Source: Cyclobacterium jeungdonense
GTDB lineage: Bacteria; Bacteroidota; Bacteroidia; Cytophagales; Cyclobacteriaceae
Reading direction: 5' to 3'
DNA: 64,000 bases
NCBI RefSeq assembly: GCF_010994275.1
Contig: NZ_WMCD01000004.1
Location: 62,001-126,000 of the forward strand
How positions within the stretch are numbered: position 1 is the stretch's first letter; the number at the start of each line of letters is the position of its first letter. Both the position numbers and the translations under genes were made by a program. Positions 15,454 through 24,740 of the stretch are shown here, in pieces. The notes under the pieces were generated by a model, which ran no database searches, was not told the origin of the DNA, and saw nothing but the letters and a program-made list of their open reading frames with translations.

Positions 15454-17607
15454 ATGAAACAATCAGTTTGTAGCTTACTCCTTTATTTTTTTATAGCCAT
15501 TCCTTCCTTCTCTCAGGAAATACATTGGGAATCCGTCGCTCCGGGAGTGTGGAGAGGTACCACCGGCACCCCAGAAGCCTATGATTTGTGGTCTGCGGCA
15601 GAACCCAGTCCCAAAATGGCTTCCCTGGAGAAATTGGGAGAAGCGGAATTTCCGTTAAGCAAAGGAGAAATCATAAGCAGGCACCTGGACGGTAACACCT
15701 ATTTGAGATTCCCGCTTAAAAGAGGGGAACAATTATTTGGTTTTGGCTTAAATTTTAAAACGATTCATCAGAGAGGGCGTATTTTAAGGCTACATGTAGA
15801 CCATTATGGCGGTGAGGACAATGGCCGCACACATGCTCCTGTTCCTTTTTATGTTTCGGATCAGGGTTATGGCATATTTATCAACTCAGCCAGATACCTG
15901 GATGTTTATGCCGGCTCAGCTTCCCGACTGAACAGCAAAGACCCGGCCGAGGCCAGGGACCGGAATACCGACCCAAATTGGACCGCTAGTCCTTATTCGG
16001 ACGGGGTAGAAATTCTTGTACCGGCTGATGGAGTCACCTTTTATGTTTTTGCCGGACCCTCCGCTTTGGAAGCGATTCAGCGATTTAATTTATTGAATGG
16101 CGGTGGACCCATACCTCCGCGTTGGGGCTTGGGATTTACGCAGCGTGTACACCGCTTATACGATCAGGAGGAAGTTATCCGGGAGGTCGATGAGTTTGAA
16201 AAAAAGGGATTTCCTCTGGATTTTGTTGGACTGGAGCCGGGGTGGCAAAGCAAATCCTACCCGAATACCTTTGCCTGGGACCCGGTGCGATTTCCTGATC
16301 CCGAACTCCTCGCCAAAACCCTAAAAGATAAAGGAGTGAGTATAAATCTTTGGATGAATCCTTATGTTTCTCCTCAGGCTGAATTTTATGATACGCTCAA
16401 ACCCTATTATGGAAGTCATACGGTCTGGGCGGGAGCGGTTCCTGATCTGAGCATGGAAAAGGCAGAGGAAATATATTGGGGGAATTTTAAACGCGATCAT
16501 GTGGAAATCGGCGTGGGTGGCTACAAAATAGATGAAGTAGATGGATACGACCGCTGGCTTTGGCCCGATGTGGCTACCTTTCCTTCCGGCTTGGCGGCCG
16601 AACAAATGAGACAGACCTACGGACTTCTGGTTCAAAAACAGAGTACGGAACTTTTCAGGGAGCAAAACCGCCGGACCTGGGGTCTGGTGAGAGCTTCCAA
16701 TGGAGGTGGTGTCTCTTTTCCATACGTGCTTTACAATGATTACTACAATCACCGGGATTTTATCACTGCTTTGATTAATAGCGGCTATTCCGGTGTTTTA
16801 TGGACACCTGAGGCGAGGGCGTCTGATACGGCCGAAGAATGGCTAAGAAGGTTTCAAACGGTGGTATTTTCGCCCATGGCCATGATCAATGCCTGGGCCA
16901 GTGGCACCAAACCCTGGACCTATCCCGAGGTGGAAGAAGAAGTGAAGGCTATGGCACTTTTGCGCATGCAAATGATCCCTTATTGGTATTCAAGTTTTGC
17001 GCAATATCATTTCGAAGGTATTCCACCATTCCGGGGAGTGAACCTGGAGCCTGGGTTTAAAGAAATGGAGAGTTCTGATATTTTGGAGGGACCCACCGAC
17101 CTCGAATCCAATCCCTATGAAGAAGCCCTGAGAAATGAAATGAAAGATCAATACATGGCCGGTCCTTCCTTGTTGGTAGCCCCTTTCTTTGCAGGAGAGC
17201 GTTCAAGAAAGGTCATTCTACCCCATGGAAACTGGTACGATTTTTACGAGGGTACGTTTGCTGGCAATGGAGAAATCATCGAAGTGCAGGCTAGGATGGA
17301 CCGCATTCCCGTTTTCGTAAAGGAGGGCAGCATCATCCCCTTAATGGAGCCTAGACTCCACGCTCCGGAAAAAGGGGAGGTAGTGGACCTGGAAATCAGA
17401 CATTATGGTAAGGAGCCGGCAAGGTACCGGTACTACGATGACGATGGGTACTCATTTGATTTTGAAAAAGGAGCGTACACATGGAGGGAACTGAAAGTAG
17501 AAAAAGACGGACAAGGAAAATGGAAAGGGTTTCTGTCACCTCCAGTCGAAGGCAAGCCAAATACGATAGGAGAAGTTCGCTGGAAATTCATGACATCCGG
17601 AGACTAA
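15454..17607 (+). CDS. Glycoside hydrolase family 31 enzyme
   Basis: A 717-residue secreted enzyme with a signal peptide (LLLYFFIAIPSFSQE). The N-terminal galactose-mutarotase-like beta-sandwich includes LFGFGLNFKTIHQRGR. The (beta/alpha)8 catalytic barrel starts at about 215 (PPRWGLGFTQRVHRLYDQEEV). The nucleophile candidate is D360 in GGYKIDEVDGYD. Beta-sandwich C-terminal domains follow (RIPVFVKEGSIIPLM, YRYYDDDGYSF). GH31 members hydrolyse alpha-glucosides, alpha-xylosides, alpha-galactosides or sulfoquinovosides; the specificity here cannot be set by eye. No SusC/SusD pair lies nearby, so it is not part of a visible polysaccharide utilisation locus. Confidence 0.9.
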   Translation: MKQSVCSLLLYFFIAIPSFSQEIHWESVAPGVWRGTTGTPEAYDLWSAAEPSPKMASLEKLGEAEFPLSKGEIISRHLDGNTYLRFPLKRGEQLFGFGLNFKTIHQRGRILRLHVDHYGGEDNGRTHAPVPFYVSDQGYGIFINSARYLDVYAGSASRLNSKDPAEARDRNTDPNWTASPYSDGVEILVPADGVTFYVFAGPSALEAIQRFNLLNGGGPIPPRWGLGFTQRVHRLYDQEEVIREVDEFEKKGFPLDFVGLEPGWQSKSYPNTFAWDPVRFPDPELLAKTLKDKGVSINLWMNPYVSPQAEFYDTLKPYYGSHTVWAGAVPDLSMEKAEEIYWGNFKRDHVEIGVGGYKIDEVDGYDRWLWPDVATFPSGLAAEQMRQTYGLLVQKQSTELFREQNRRTWGLVRASNGGGVSFPYVLYNDYYNHRDFITALINSGYSGVLWTPEARASDTAEEWLRRFQTVVFSPMAMINAWASGTKPWTYPEVEEEVKAMALLRMQMIPYWYSSFAQYHFEGIPPFRGVNLEPGFKEMESSDILEGPTDLESNPYEEALRNEMKDQYMAGPSLLVAPFFAGERSRKVILPHGNWYDFYEGTFAGNGEIIEVQARMDRIPVFVKEGSIIPLMEPRLHAPEKGEVVDLEIRHYGKEPARYRYYDDDGYSFDFEKGAYTWRELKVEKDGQGKWKGFLSPPVEGKPNTIGEVRWKFMTSGD

Positions 17608-17748
17608 TTGTCATCTCTTCAAACATCAACGAGCGGTGAATCCTACAAAAGGAGCTGATTTGATAACTAAAATGCACGTAACTTTGTTGGGTTAGTATAT
17701 CGAATTTTGAATGTACTGAATCTTAATTTACTAACTAACTTTTATGAT

Positions 17749-18195
17749 ATGAAAACCTTATTCAATAGCACCTCATCATTTAGGAATAGCTTTATTGCAG
17801 TTTTGCTCATTTTCAGTTTTGCCGCTTGTTCTACGAAAATCACCTTCCCAGTTTCGCGGGTAGTTCCTGCAGCAGAGCCTGAAGCCAAAGTAAGTAAAAC
17901 GAAGGAGGGGACGTATGACATATCATTGAACGTCTCGAATCTGGCCCTGCCAGAAAGGTTGAGTCCTCCCAAAAAGTTTTACATGGTTTGGATTGATACA
18001 CCTGACCAGGGTATCAAGAAGCTGGGAGAAATTGCCAATAATAGTGGGATTTTCAGAAATCGGGGTAAAGCTGCTTTTGAAGCCAGTACGCTTTATCGGC
18101 CTAATATGATCCTGGTCACTGCCGAAAATAGTCTGGAGGTTGCTTACCCTGGATCCCACGTGGTGTTAAAAAGCAGACGCTTTGAGATAAAATAA
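17749..18195 (+). CDS. Small lipoprotein, unknown function
   Basis: The ATG at 17749 is preferred over the extended TTG at 17707 because it starts a proper lipoprotein signal (SFIAVLLIFSFAAC, lipobox FAAC at about residues 24-27), giving 148 residues. The mature part is one small beta-rich domain with the segment KFYMVWIDTPDQGIKKLGEIA, which resembles anti-sigma-like or fasciclin-unrelated Bacteroidota hypotheticals; no named family is recognised. It lies alone between the GH31 and typA genes. Confidence 0.75.
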   Translation: MKTLFNSTSSFRNSFIAVLLIFSFAACSTKITFPVSRVVPAAEPEAKVSKTKEGTYDISLNVSNLALPERLSPPKKFYMVWIDTPDQGIKKLGEIANNSGIFRNRGKAAFEASTLYRPNMILVTAENSLEVAYPGSHVVLKSRRFEIK

Positions 18196-18268
18196 AGACT
18201 GATAGGTATTGATCCAATATGGGTATAAGGAGGTTAAGAAATAATTATCTATCGTAATAATCTACCTA

Positions 18269-18294
18269 TTTTCAAAATATTATTCGTACTTTTG
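18269..18294 (+). promoter_or_regulatory. Predicted typA promoter
   Basis: TACTTTTG at 18287-18294 matches the Bacteroidota -7 box TAnnTTTG exactly. A poor -33 (TTTTC at 18269-18273) lies upstream. The ATG is at 18313, which would give a short leader. Confidence 0.5.
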
Positions 18295-18312
18295 CACCTT
18301 AATTAAATTCAC

Positions 18313-20121
18313 ATGCAGAGTATCCGTAATATTGCGATTATCGCACACGTAGACCATGGGAAAACCACCCTGGTAGACAAAATCATCCACATCTCCAAAA
18401 TCTTCAGGGAAAACCAACAGTTTGAAGACTTGATCCTTGATAGCAACGATTTGGAGCGAGAAAGAGGCATTACCATTCTATCTAAGAATGTTTCGGTAAG
18501 GTACAAAGACACTAAGATAAATATCATTGACACTCCTGGTCACGCTGACTTTGGCGGTGAAGTGGAACGGGTGTTGAAAATGGCTGATGGCGTCATCCTT
18601 TTGGTGGATGCGTTTGAGGGCCCTATGCCCCAGACCCGTTTTGTATTAGGCAAAGCGCTGGAATTGGGATTAACACCCATCGTAGTAGTAAACAAAGTAG
18701 ATAAAGAAAACTGCAGGCCTGATGAGGTTCAGGAAGCTGTATTCGAACTGATGTTCAATCTGGACGCCACTGAGGAGCAGCTTAATTTTCAGACCCTATA
18801 TGGATCCGCAAAAAATAACTGGATGGGCCCTGACTGGAAAAATCCAACAGACAGCATTATCCCCCTTCTAGACGCCATCGTGGAGCATATTCCCGAGCCA
18901 AAAATCGATGAGGGTACCACGCAAATGCAAATCACTTCATTGGACTACTCTAATTTTGTAGGTAGGATCGCTATTGGCAGGGTAAAAAGAGGTACTATCA
19001 AAGAAGGCGCCCAATATGCGCTTTGCAAGGCTGATGGGAGCACCAAACGCGTGAAAGTAAAAGAGTTGGAGGTATTTGAAGGGCTTGGAAAAGTGAAATC
19101 CCAGGAGGTTCAGGCCGGTGATATCTGCGCTATAACAGGCGTGGAAGGATTTGACATTGGTGACACCATTGCCAATCTTGAGAATCCGGAGCCATTACCG
19201 CGAATTACCATAGATGAGCCGACCATGAACATGCTTTTTACCATCAACAACTCCCCGTTTTTTGGTAAAGAGGGTAAATTTGTTACCTCACGCCACCTTA
19301 GGGAAAGGTTGATGAAGGAAACAGAGAAAAACCTTGCCCTCAAGGTAGAGTCAACGGATAGTGAGGATAAATTCCTGGTATATGGAAGGGGCATACTCCA
19401 TTTATCCGTACTAATAGAGACTATGAGAAGGGAAGGTTATGAACTTCAGGTAGGTCAGCCACAGGTAATTATCAAAACGATAGATGGAGTAAAACACGAA
19501 CCCATTGAAACCTTGTATGTAGACGTTCCAGATGTCAGTGCAGGTAAAGTGATTGAACTGGCTACCCAAAGAAAGGGCGAATTGCTGGTAATGGAGCCGA
19601 AAGGCGATTTACAGCATTTGGAATTTAAAATTCCTTCAAGGGGATTGATAGGTCTCAGAAACAATGTACTCACCGCAACTCAGGGTGAGGCCATTATGAA
19701 CCACCGGTTTTCTGCCTATGAACCTTTTAAAGGCACTATTCCCGGCAGGATAAATGGATCGCTGATTTCTATGGATGCCGGTCAATGTACGGCTTACGCC
19801 ATTGACAAACTTCAGGACAGGGGCACTTTTTTTGTCGATCCTGGGGAAGAACTATATACCGGCCAGGTAATTGGCGAGCACTCACGGGACAATGACATTG
19901 TCGTGAATGTTCAAAAAGGAAAACAGTTGACCAATATGAGGGCTTCAGGCTCGGATACCAATACGAAAATTGCACCTGCAAGGAAATTTTCGTTAGAAGA
20001 GTCCATGGAATACATTCAAAAGGACGAATACCTGGAAATCACGCCTAAAAGCATCCGGATGAGAAAAATCCACTTGGATGAAAACGAAAGGAATAAAGCT
20101 TCTAAAATGCAAAATGCATAA
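18313..20121 (+). CDS. typA: Ribosome-associated GTPase TypA/BipA
   Basis: A 602-residue translational GTPase. The G1 loop is AHVDHGKTT (11-19), the G2 region is [11 protein letters not shown]3 is [12 protein letters not shown]4 is [10 protein letters not shown], and G5 is a GSAKN segment. These are followed by EF-Tu domain 2, EF-G domain V-like and the BipA-specific C-terminal domain ([23 protein letters not shown]). It binds the ribosome and helps 50S assembly and stress adaptation. The length and ending are normal. It has its own promoter and a strong terminator, so it is monocistronic. Confidence 0.97.
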   Translation: MQSIRNIAIIAHVDHGKTTLVDKIIHISKIFRENQQFEDLILDSNDLERERGITILSKNVSVRYKDTKINIIDTPGHADFGGEVERVLKMADGVILLVDAFEGPMPQTRFVLGKALELGLTPIVVVNKVDKENCRPDEVQEAVFELMFNLDATEEQLNFQTLYGSAKNNWMGPDWKNPTDSIIPLLDAIVEHIPEPKIDEGTTQMQITSLDYSNFVGRIAIGRVKRGTIKEGAQYALCKADGSTKRVKVKELEVFEGLGKVKSQEVQAGDICAITGVEGFDIGDTIANLENPEPLPRITIDEPTMNMLFTINNSPFFGKEGKFVTSRHLRERLMKETEKNLALKVESTDSEDKFLVYGRGILHLSVLIETMRREGYELQVGQPQVIIKTIDGVKHEPIETLYVDVPDVSAGKVIELATQRKGELLVMEPKGDLQHLEFKIPSRGLIGLRNNVLTATQGEAIMNHRFSAYEPFKGTIPGRINGSLISMDAGQCTAYAIDKLQDRGTFFVDPGEELYTGQVIGEHSRDNDIVVNVQKGKQLTNMRASGSDTNTKIAPARKFSLEESMEYIQKDEYLEITPKSIRMRKIHLDENERNKASKMQNA

Positions 20122-20131
20122 CCGAATAATG

Positions 20132-20161
20132 AAAGGATGGATTTTTTCCATCCTTTTTTTT
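20132..20161 (+). terminator. Rho-independent terminator of typA
   Basis: A perfect 10-bp stem, AAAGGATGGA (20132-20141) with TCCATCCTTT (20147-20156), a TTTTT loop and a following T run to 20161, lies 11 bases after the typA stop. Confidence 0.88.
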
Positions 20162-20281
20162 ATGAGATCGTATTAGATTGAGCTTATTTCTTTATTTTTA
20201 TATCCTAATTCAAATCGATTCAGGGAGAACAGGTTACACGTTTTTTTAATCGATTTACTCAATTAAAATGAGAATATACGT

Positions 20282-21256
20282 ATGAAAAAAATTGCGGTTT
20301 TTACCTCAGGAGGAGATTCACCCGGAATGAACGCCTGTGTTCGGGCAGTGGTCAGAACAGGCATCTACCACAACCTGGATGTATATAGCATTATGTATGG
20401 CTATGATGGTATGATTAAGGGAAATATCAAAAAGATGCAATCTCATTCAGTCAGCAATATTCTCCAAAGAGGCGGTACTATCCTGAAGTCGGCACGAAGT
20501 GAGGAATTCAGAACGAAAGAAGGAAGGCAAAAAGCATTCGAAGAGCTCAAAAAACACGGGATTGATGGCCTGGTGGCTATTGGTGGAGATGGTACGTTTA
20601 CCGGAGCAAAAATTTTCTTTGAAGAATACGGTATTCCCACCGTTGGTTGCCCGGGAACCATAGATAATGACATTTTCGGTACCGATTATACGATTGGTTT
20701 TGATACGGCGGTGAATACTGCCTTGGAGGCCATTGACAAAATAAGGGATACCGCTGCCGCCCACGACCGTATTTTCTTTGTTGAAGTAATGGGGAGAGAC
20801 AGTGGATACATTGCAATAGAATGCGGTATCGGAGGAGGTGCTGAATTGGTCATGGTACCTGAAACAACTACTACCATTCACGATGTGGTAAAATCCCTTA
20901 AAGGGCTTAGAAAATCCAAAACGTCCAGCATCGTCGTAGTGGCTGAAGGGGACGAAGAAGGGGGTGCTGCAGATATCATGGAAAAAGTGAAATCCGAATT
21001 CAAAGGAGAGGACAAAGAATTTAAAGTAACCACATTGGGTCATATACAGCGGGGAGGTAGCCCGACTGCCAAAGACCGGATCCTGGGTAGTCGAAGTGGA
21101 ATGGCTGCCGTAGAAGGGCTAATCAATGGGAAATCTAATTGTATGGCCGGAATCATCAACGACCAGGTTGTCTATACGTCCTTTGAGGACTGCATCACGA
21201 AAAACAAACCGCTAAAGGATGAATACCTGAGACTTCAGGAACTATTAAGCATTTAA
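20282..21256 (+). CDS. pfkA: 6-phosphofructokinase (ATP-dependent)
   Basis: The protein has 324 residues, the usual bacterial PfkA length. GGDSPGMN is at 10-17, GGDG at 101-104 with G104 (glycine marks ATP rather than pyrophosphate use), the catalytic PGTIDNDI with D128 and D130, and the MGRDSGYIA fructose-6-phosphate site. It catalyses the committed step of glycolysis. It is followed by a small membrane protein gene one base later. Pyruvate kinase is also in this window at 26.4-27.8 kb. Confidence 0.97.
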   Translation: MKKIAVFTSGGDSPGMNACVRAVVRTGIYHNLDVYSIMYGYDGMIKGNIKKMQSHSVSNILQRGGTILKSARSEEFRTKEGRQKAFEELKKHGIDGLVAIGGDGTFTGAKIFFEEYGIPTVGCPGTIDNDIFGTDYTIGFDTAVNTALEAIDKIRDTAAAHDRIFFVEVMGRDSGYIAIECGIGGGAELVMVPETTTTIHDVVKSLKGLRKSKTSSIVVVAEGDEEGGAADIMEKVKSEFKGEDKEFKVTTLGHIQRGGSPTAKDRILGSRSGMAAVEGLINGKSNCMAGIINDQVVYTSFEDCITKNKPLKDEYLRLQELLSI

Positions 21257-21257
21257 T

Positions 21258-21623
21258 ATGGGATTTGTTCCGATTTTTATTACGCTGGGCGGGTTTGTCT
21301 TTTTATTTATTTTGCTTGTTCACCAAAATATACGGCAAAAAAAAGATGCTTTTTCATCAACGTGGAAGGATCTTGAATACCAACTCCAGCAGCATCAGAA
21401 AACACCGCCCGACAAATTGGCTCCGGGTGATCTGGAGGGTGCTGAAAAGACCTACCGCTCCCTGCAAAAATCCGCTCCAGAGGATGATGGTGGACAAATG
21501 GATTCTGAAACTTTCAATGAATTGCTTTTACGCTTGAAAAGATCCCGGTATGAATACAATAACCTGGTTCGCATGAGACCTTATTCGTTTGTAGCCAATC
21601 TTTTTGGTCACCGCCCCCTCTGA
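21258..21623 (+). CDS. Small membrane protein, LemA-like C-terminus
   Basis: The protein has 121 residues. One N-terminal membrane helix (about 4-24, VPIFITLGGFVFLFILLVHQN) is followed by a helical, possibly coiled-coil region. It ends in RSRYEYNNLVRMRPYSFVANLFG, which echoes the RxxYN..V..FP..lvA..fgf end of LemA proteins, but the central LemA region is missing or very divergent. It starts one base after pfkA and its 3-prime end overlaps the end of the convergent miaA by 16 bases. The function is unknown. Confidence 0.75.
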   Translation: MGFVPIFITLGGFVFLFILLVHQNIRQKKDAFSSTWKDLEYQLQQHQKTPPDKLAPGDLEGAEKTYRSLQKSAPEDDGGQMDSETFNELLLRLKRSRYEYNNLVRMRPYSFVANLFGHRPL

Positions 21624-22522
21624 TCTGAAATCCATTTTAGGATTTGATTCCACTCCTCCGGATGGAACCAGACATAATCCGAATCTCTTCTAAACCAGGT
21701 CAGTTGTCTCTTGGCATACCTTCTGGAATTTCTTTTTAATAGTCTGATAGCTTCATTTTTATCATATGTCCCTTCTAAATAACCAAAGATCTCCTTGTAG
21801 CCTACCGTTTGAAGGGCATTGAGCTGTCGGAAGGGAAAGAGACGCTCTGCCTCCTCAAAAAGACCATTTCGAATCATATCCTCCATCCGACTGTCTATTC
21901 GATCGTAAAGCTCAGCTCTTTCCCTGTTCAAGGCTATCTTCAGTGTGCGAAAAGGCCTGGTTTTTCTTCTTTTTTGCCTAAAACTACTAAAGGTCCTGCC
22001 GGTGCCCAGGCAGACCTCCAGGGCACGAATTAAACGCTGTGGATTGTTCCGGTCTACGGTCTGATAGTACTCCGGGTCGAGCTTTTTCAATCTTTCCTGA
22101 AGCAAAGAAAGCCCTTGGGCTTTAAAATCAGAATTCAATTGCTCACGGATTTCAGGGTGTATTTCCGGCATCTCGTCAAGCCCCTCCACTACCGCATCTA
22201 TGTATAAGCCGGAACCTCCTGTAAGGATCAACAACTCTTTTTCAGCGAACAGTTCCGTCAACAAACAGAGTGCTTCTTCCTCAAATGCTCTGACATCATA
22301 GGGCTCATGGATGGACTTATTTCCAATGAAATAATGTGGAGCTTTTTCCAGGGAGTCACGGTCCGGCTTTGCTGTACCTGCATTCATTTCCCGAAAAAAT
22401 TGTCTACTATCCGAGGAAATGATAGCAGTATTAAATTTTTTGGCTAAATTTATGCACAAATCAGTTTTACCTACTGCAGTTGGACCTGCGATGACCAAAA
22501 GTATTTTATTCGAGGAAGTCAC
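21608..22522 (-). CDS. miaA: tRNA dimethylallyltransferase
   Basis: The protein has 304 residues. The P-loop is GPTAVGKTD (13-21), followed by SSDSRQFFREMNAGTAKP (the family DSxQxYr..diGTAKP motif), GGSGLYIDAVVEGL and the tRNA-binding region PQRLIRALEVCLGTG. It transfers a dimethylallyl group to N6 of A37 in tRNAs reading UNN codons. It is divergent from the REC-Hpt gene, with 47 bases between them. Confidence 0.96.
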   Translation of the reverse strand: MTSSNKILLVIAGPTAVGKTDLCINLAKKFNTAIISSDSRQFFREMNAGTAKPDRDSLEKAPHYFIGNKSIHEPYDVRAFEEEALCLLTELFAEKELLILTGGSGLYIDAVVEGLDEMPEIHPEIREQLNSDFKAQGLSLLQERLKKLDPEYYQTVDRNNPQRLIRALEVCLGTGRTFSSFRQKRRKTRPFRTLKIALNRERAELYDRIDSRMEDMIRNGLFEEAERLFPFRQLNALQTVGYKEIFGYLEGTYDKNEAIRLLKRNSRRYAKRQLTWFRRDSDYVWFHPEEWNQILKWISDQRGR

Positions 22523-22569
22523 TATTTGTCAGACCTAAACTAGAATCCCGAAGTTAAGGAATTTCAACT

Positions 22570-23328
22570 ATGAAAAACAAAAAAGTCCTGATCGTAGACG
22601 ACAATGCGCTGAACCGCAGGGTTTTTGAAAACGTAATCGGACACAACTATTTTTTTGATTCAGCTTCAGATGGGTTGGAAGCCATAGAAATGCTTAAGAA
22701 CAATACCTATGACATTGTTCTTATGGACATTCAGATGCCCAAACTGGACGGCATTTCTTGCCTGAAGATTATTAGAGAAGAGGAAATTACCGATATTCCG
22801 GTGATTGCCATCTCTGCCTATTCGAACCAGGGCGACCGGGATTATTTTCTGTCAACGGGATTTGACGATTTCATTGCCAAACCTGTAAAGCCCAAAGACC
22901 TGCTGGAAACGATTCATTTTCACCTACAACCGGGAGTTGGCAGGGCCATAACTACTGGCATGGAAGCTGGAGAAACCGATGACTTTAACGAAGCGGTAAT
23001 CCTTCAATTACTTAAATACCATACCATTGACAATATCAAGGCAGTGTATCATGATTTCCTGGATGAAGCAGAAAACCTCACCCAAGAAATCCGAATATTG
23101 GCAGATTTGGGGAAATTTGATGAAATTGGAGAAAAACTTCACATTTTAAAGGGAAATTCTGGTACTTTAGGGGTTTTGGTAATTTACAATGCCTCGGCAG
23201 GATTTGAAAAGAAAATCAAACAATCCAACTTGAAAGACATGGAGGAGGACCTGGAAAATTTGGAATCAGGCTTAAAAACCTACCAAAAGATAATTGAGAA
23301 CGATAAAATTTTTGCGAAATATGAGTGA
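22570..23328 (+). CDS. Response regulator with REC and Hpt domains
   Basis: The protein has 252 residues. REC domain at 1-120: acidic pocket DD (10-11), phospho-acceptor D53 in VLMDIQMPKLDG, and the conserved lysine in FIAKPV. Hpt domain at about 150-245, with the phospho-accepting H191 in KLHILKGNSGTLGV. No histidine kinase or output domain is present, so it is an intermediate phosphorelay carrier. Its last eight bases overlap the next regulator gene, implying they are made together. Confidence 0.93.
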   Translation: MKNKKVLIVDDNALNRRVFENVIGHNYFFDSASDGLEAIEMLKNNTYDIVLMDIQMPKLDGISCLKIIREEEITDIPVIAISAYSNQGDRDYFLSTGFDDFIAKPVKPKDLLETIHFHLQPGVGRAITTGMEAGETDDFNEAVILQLLKYHTIDNIKAVYHDFLDEAENLTQEIRILADLGKFDEIGEKLHILKGNSGTLGVLVIYNASAGFEKKIKQSNLKDMEEDLENLESGLKTYQKIIENDKIFAKYE

Positions 23329-23701
23329 ACCCAAAAAAGTACTAGTGGCAGAAGACAGCTCAGTGATCATAAACTTAACCAAGAATGTGCTGTTATTTGA
23401 AAACTTTCACATCACAGCCGTCAAAAATGGCCAGCAGGTTTTGGACAAATTGAGTAAAGAAGATTTTGATCTTATACTGATGGATATCAACATGCCGGTC
23501 ATGGATGGTATTGCCTGTACCAAAGCCATCCGTCAGCTTACTGATCCTGCCAAATCCGAGATCCCTATCGTTGCCATTACCGGAAATTATAAAAATTTCA
23601 CGCTGGATGATTTCAAAAAGGCGGGGCTGAATGATTACGTTCAAAAACCCTTGGATTATGACCTCTTACTGGCTACCGTAAAGAAGCACATTTACAAGTA
23701 A
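23321..23701 (+). CDS. Single-domain response regulator (CheY-like)
   Basis: The start is ATG at 23321 (MSEPKKVLVAEDSS, 126 residues); an upstream in-frame start at 23294 would only add residues read from inside the previous gene. Phospho-acceptor D55 is in LILMDINMPVMDG; the acidic pair is E11-D12; the conserved lysine is in YVQKPL. There is no output domain. It overlaps the REC-Hpt gene by eight bases, and the next gene follows at 23703, so it is likely a phosphorelay partner of the upstream protein. Confidence 0.92.
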   Translation: MSEPKKVLVAEDSSVIINLTKNVLLFENFHITAVKNGQQVLDKLSKEDFDLILMDINMPVMDGIACTKAIRQLTDPAKSEIPIVAITGNYKNFTLDDFKKAGLNDYVQKPLDYDLLLATVKKHIYK

Positions 23702-23702
23702 A

Positions 23703-23981
23703 ATGTACATTAGGTATACTAAAGGCTATCTGGATAAACTGGAAGATATTTTTGCTGCCTCTGAATACCACCTGCGGTATGAAAAGGGCAATTTCAAATC
23801 CGGTTACTGTATTTTAAAGGATACTAAAATCGTGATTATCAACAAGTATTTCACGATGGAAGGCAAAATCAATGCATTGCTAGATATCCTGAAAACGCTT
23901 GATTTCAATCCAAAAAGCTTTGAAAACCAAAAACAGCAGGATTTTCTTACTGAACTTAAACAAACCGAGCTGAAACTTTGA
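23703..23981 (+). CDS. Conserved hypothetical protein, 92 residues
   Basis: A small soluble alpha/beta protein (MYIRYTKGYLDKLEDIF..), lacking a signal or membrane helix, with the central segment SGYCILKDTKIVIINKYFTMEGKINALLDIL reading as two strands and a helix. I do not recognise a named family. It starts one base after the CheY-like gene, and its TGA overlaps the TTG start of the following hydrolase gene, so it is embedded in an operon. Confidence 0.8.
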   Translation: MYIRYTKGYLDKLEDIFAASEYHLRYEKGNFKSGYCILKDTKIVIINKYFTMEGKINALLDILKTLDFNPKSFENQKQQDFLTELKQTELKL

Positions 23982-24739
23982 AAATCACATTTTTAGGAAC
24001 CGGAACATCCCAGGGAGTACCCGTCATCGGTTGCAATTGTGAAACCTGCCAGTCTTTGGATTTTCGTGACAAACGTACGAGAACATCCCTTCACCTGGAG
24101 ATTGAAGGAAAGAGTGTCGTCATCGATACCGGTCCGGATTTCAGGATGCAGATGCTACGAGAATCCATCAACAGGCTGGATGCAGTGGTTTATACCCATG
24201 AGCATAAAGACCACACCGCAGGCTTGGATGATATCCGGCCTTTTAATTTTATGCAGCAAACGGACATTCCACTTTTTGGAACTCCCCAGGTACTAGACCA
24301 AATTAAAACCGAGTTTTCATACATTTTTTCAAATCACAAATACCCGGGCATCCCACGGGTACTTATCAATGAAATCCATAACCTGCCTTTTGAAGTTTTG
24401 GGTGTACCTTTTATCCCCGTTCAGGTAATGCATCACAAATTACCCGTTTTTGGTTTCCGAATAAAGAACTTTACTTATATAACGGATGCCAACTATATCG
24501 CACCGGAGGAAATCGAAAAAATTAAAGGAACAAAAATCCTTGTAGTGAATGCACTCCAAATCAAACCGCACATCTCTCATTTTACTCTGGAAGAGGCCTT
24601 GGCATTCATCGAAGAAATTGGACCTGAAAAGGCCTACCTGACACATATCAGTCACCGTATGGGCATGCATCAGCGGGTTCAGGAGCGCATGCCGAAAAAT
24701 GTTGAACTGGCTTTTGACGGGTTAAAGATCCATCACTGA
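23978..24739 (+). CDS. PhnP-like MBL-fold metallohydrolase
   Basis: A 253-residue beta-lactamase-fold enzyme. The metal motif HxHxDH is H74-E-H76-K-D78-H79, and the N-terminal cysteine set C19, C21, C24 (GCNCETC) matches the extra zinc site of PhnP. Later metal ligands are in MHHKLPVFGF, TYITDANY and THISHRMG. It starts with TTG, which overlaps the previous TGA (TTGA). PhnP is a phosphodiesterase acting on cyclic ribose phosphates; here, without a phn cluster, the substrate is uncertain. Confidence 0.9.
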   Translation: MKITFLGTGTSQGVPVIGCNCETCQSLDFRDKRTRTSLHLEIEGKSVVIDTGPDFRMQMLRESINRLDAVVYTHEHKDHTAGLDDIRPFNFMQQTDIPLFGTPQVLDQIKTEFSYIFSNHKYPGIPRVLINEIHNLPFEVLGVPFIPVQVMHHKLPVFGFRIKNFTYITDANYIAPEEIEKIKGTKILVVNALQIKPHISHFTLEEALAFIEEIGPEKAYLTHISHRMGMHQRVQERMPKNVELAFDGLKIHH

Positions 24740-24740
24740 T

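Noticed and set aside
20447-21043. 198-codon ORF antisense to pfkA
   Set aside because: The plus strand is clearly pfkA with all catalytic motifs; the antisense frame has no domain.
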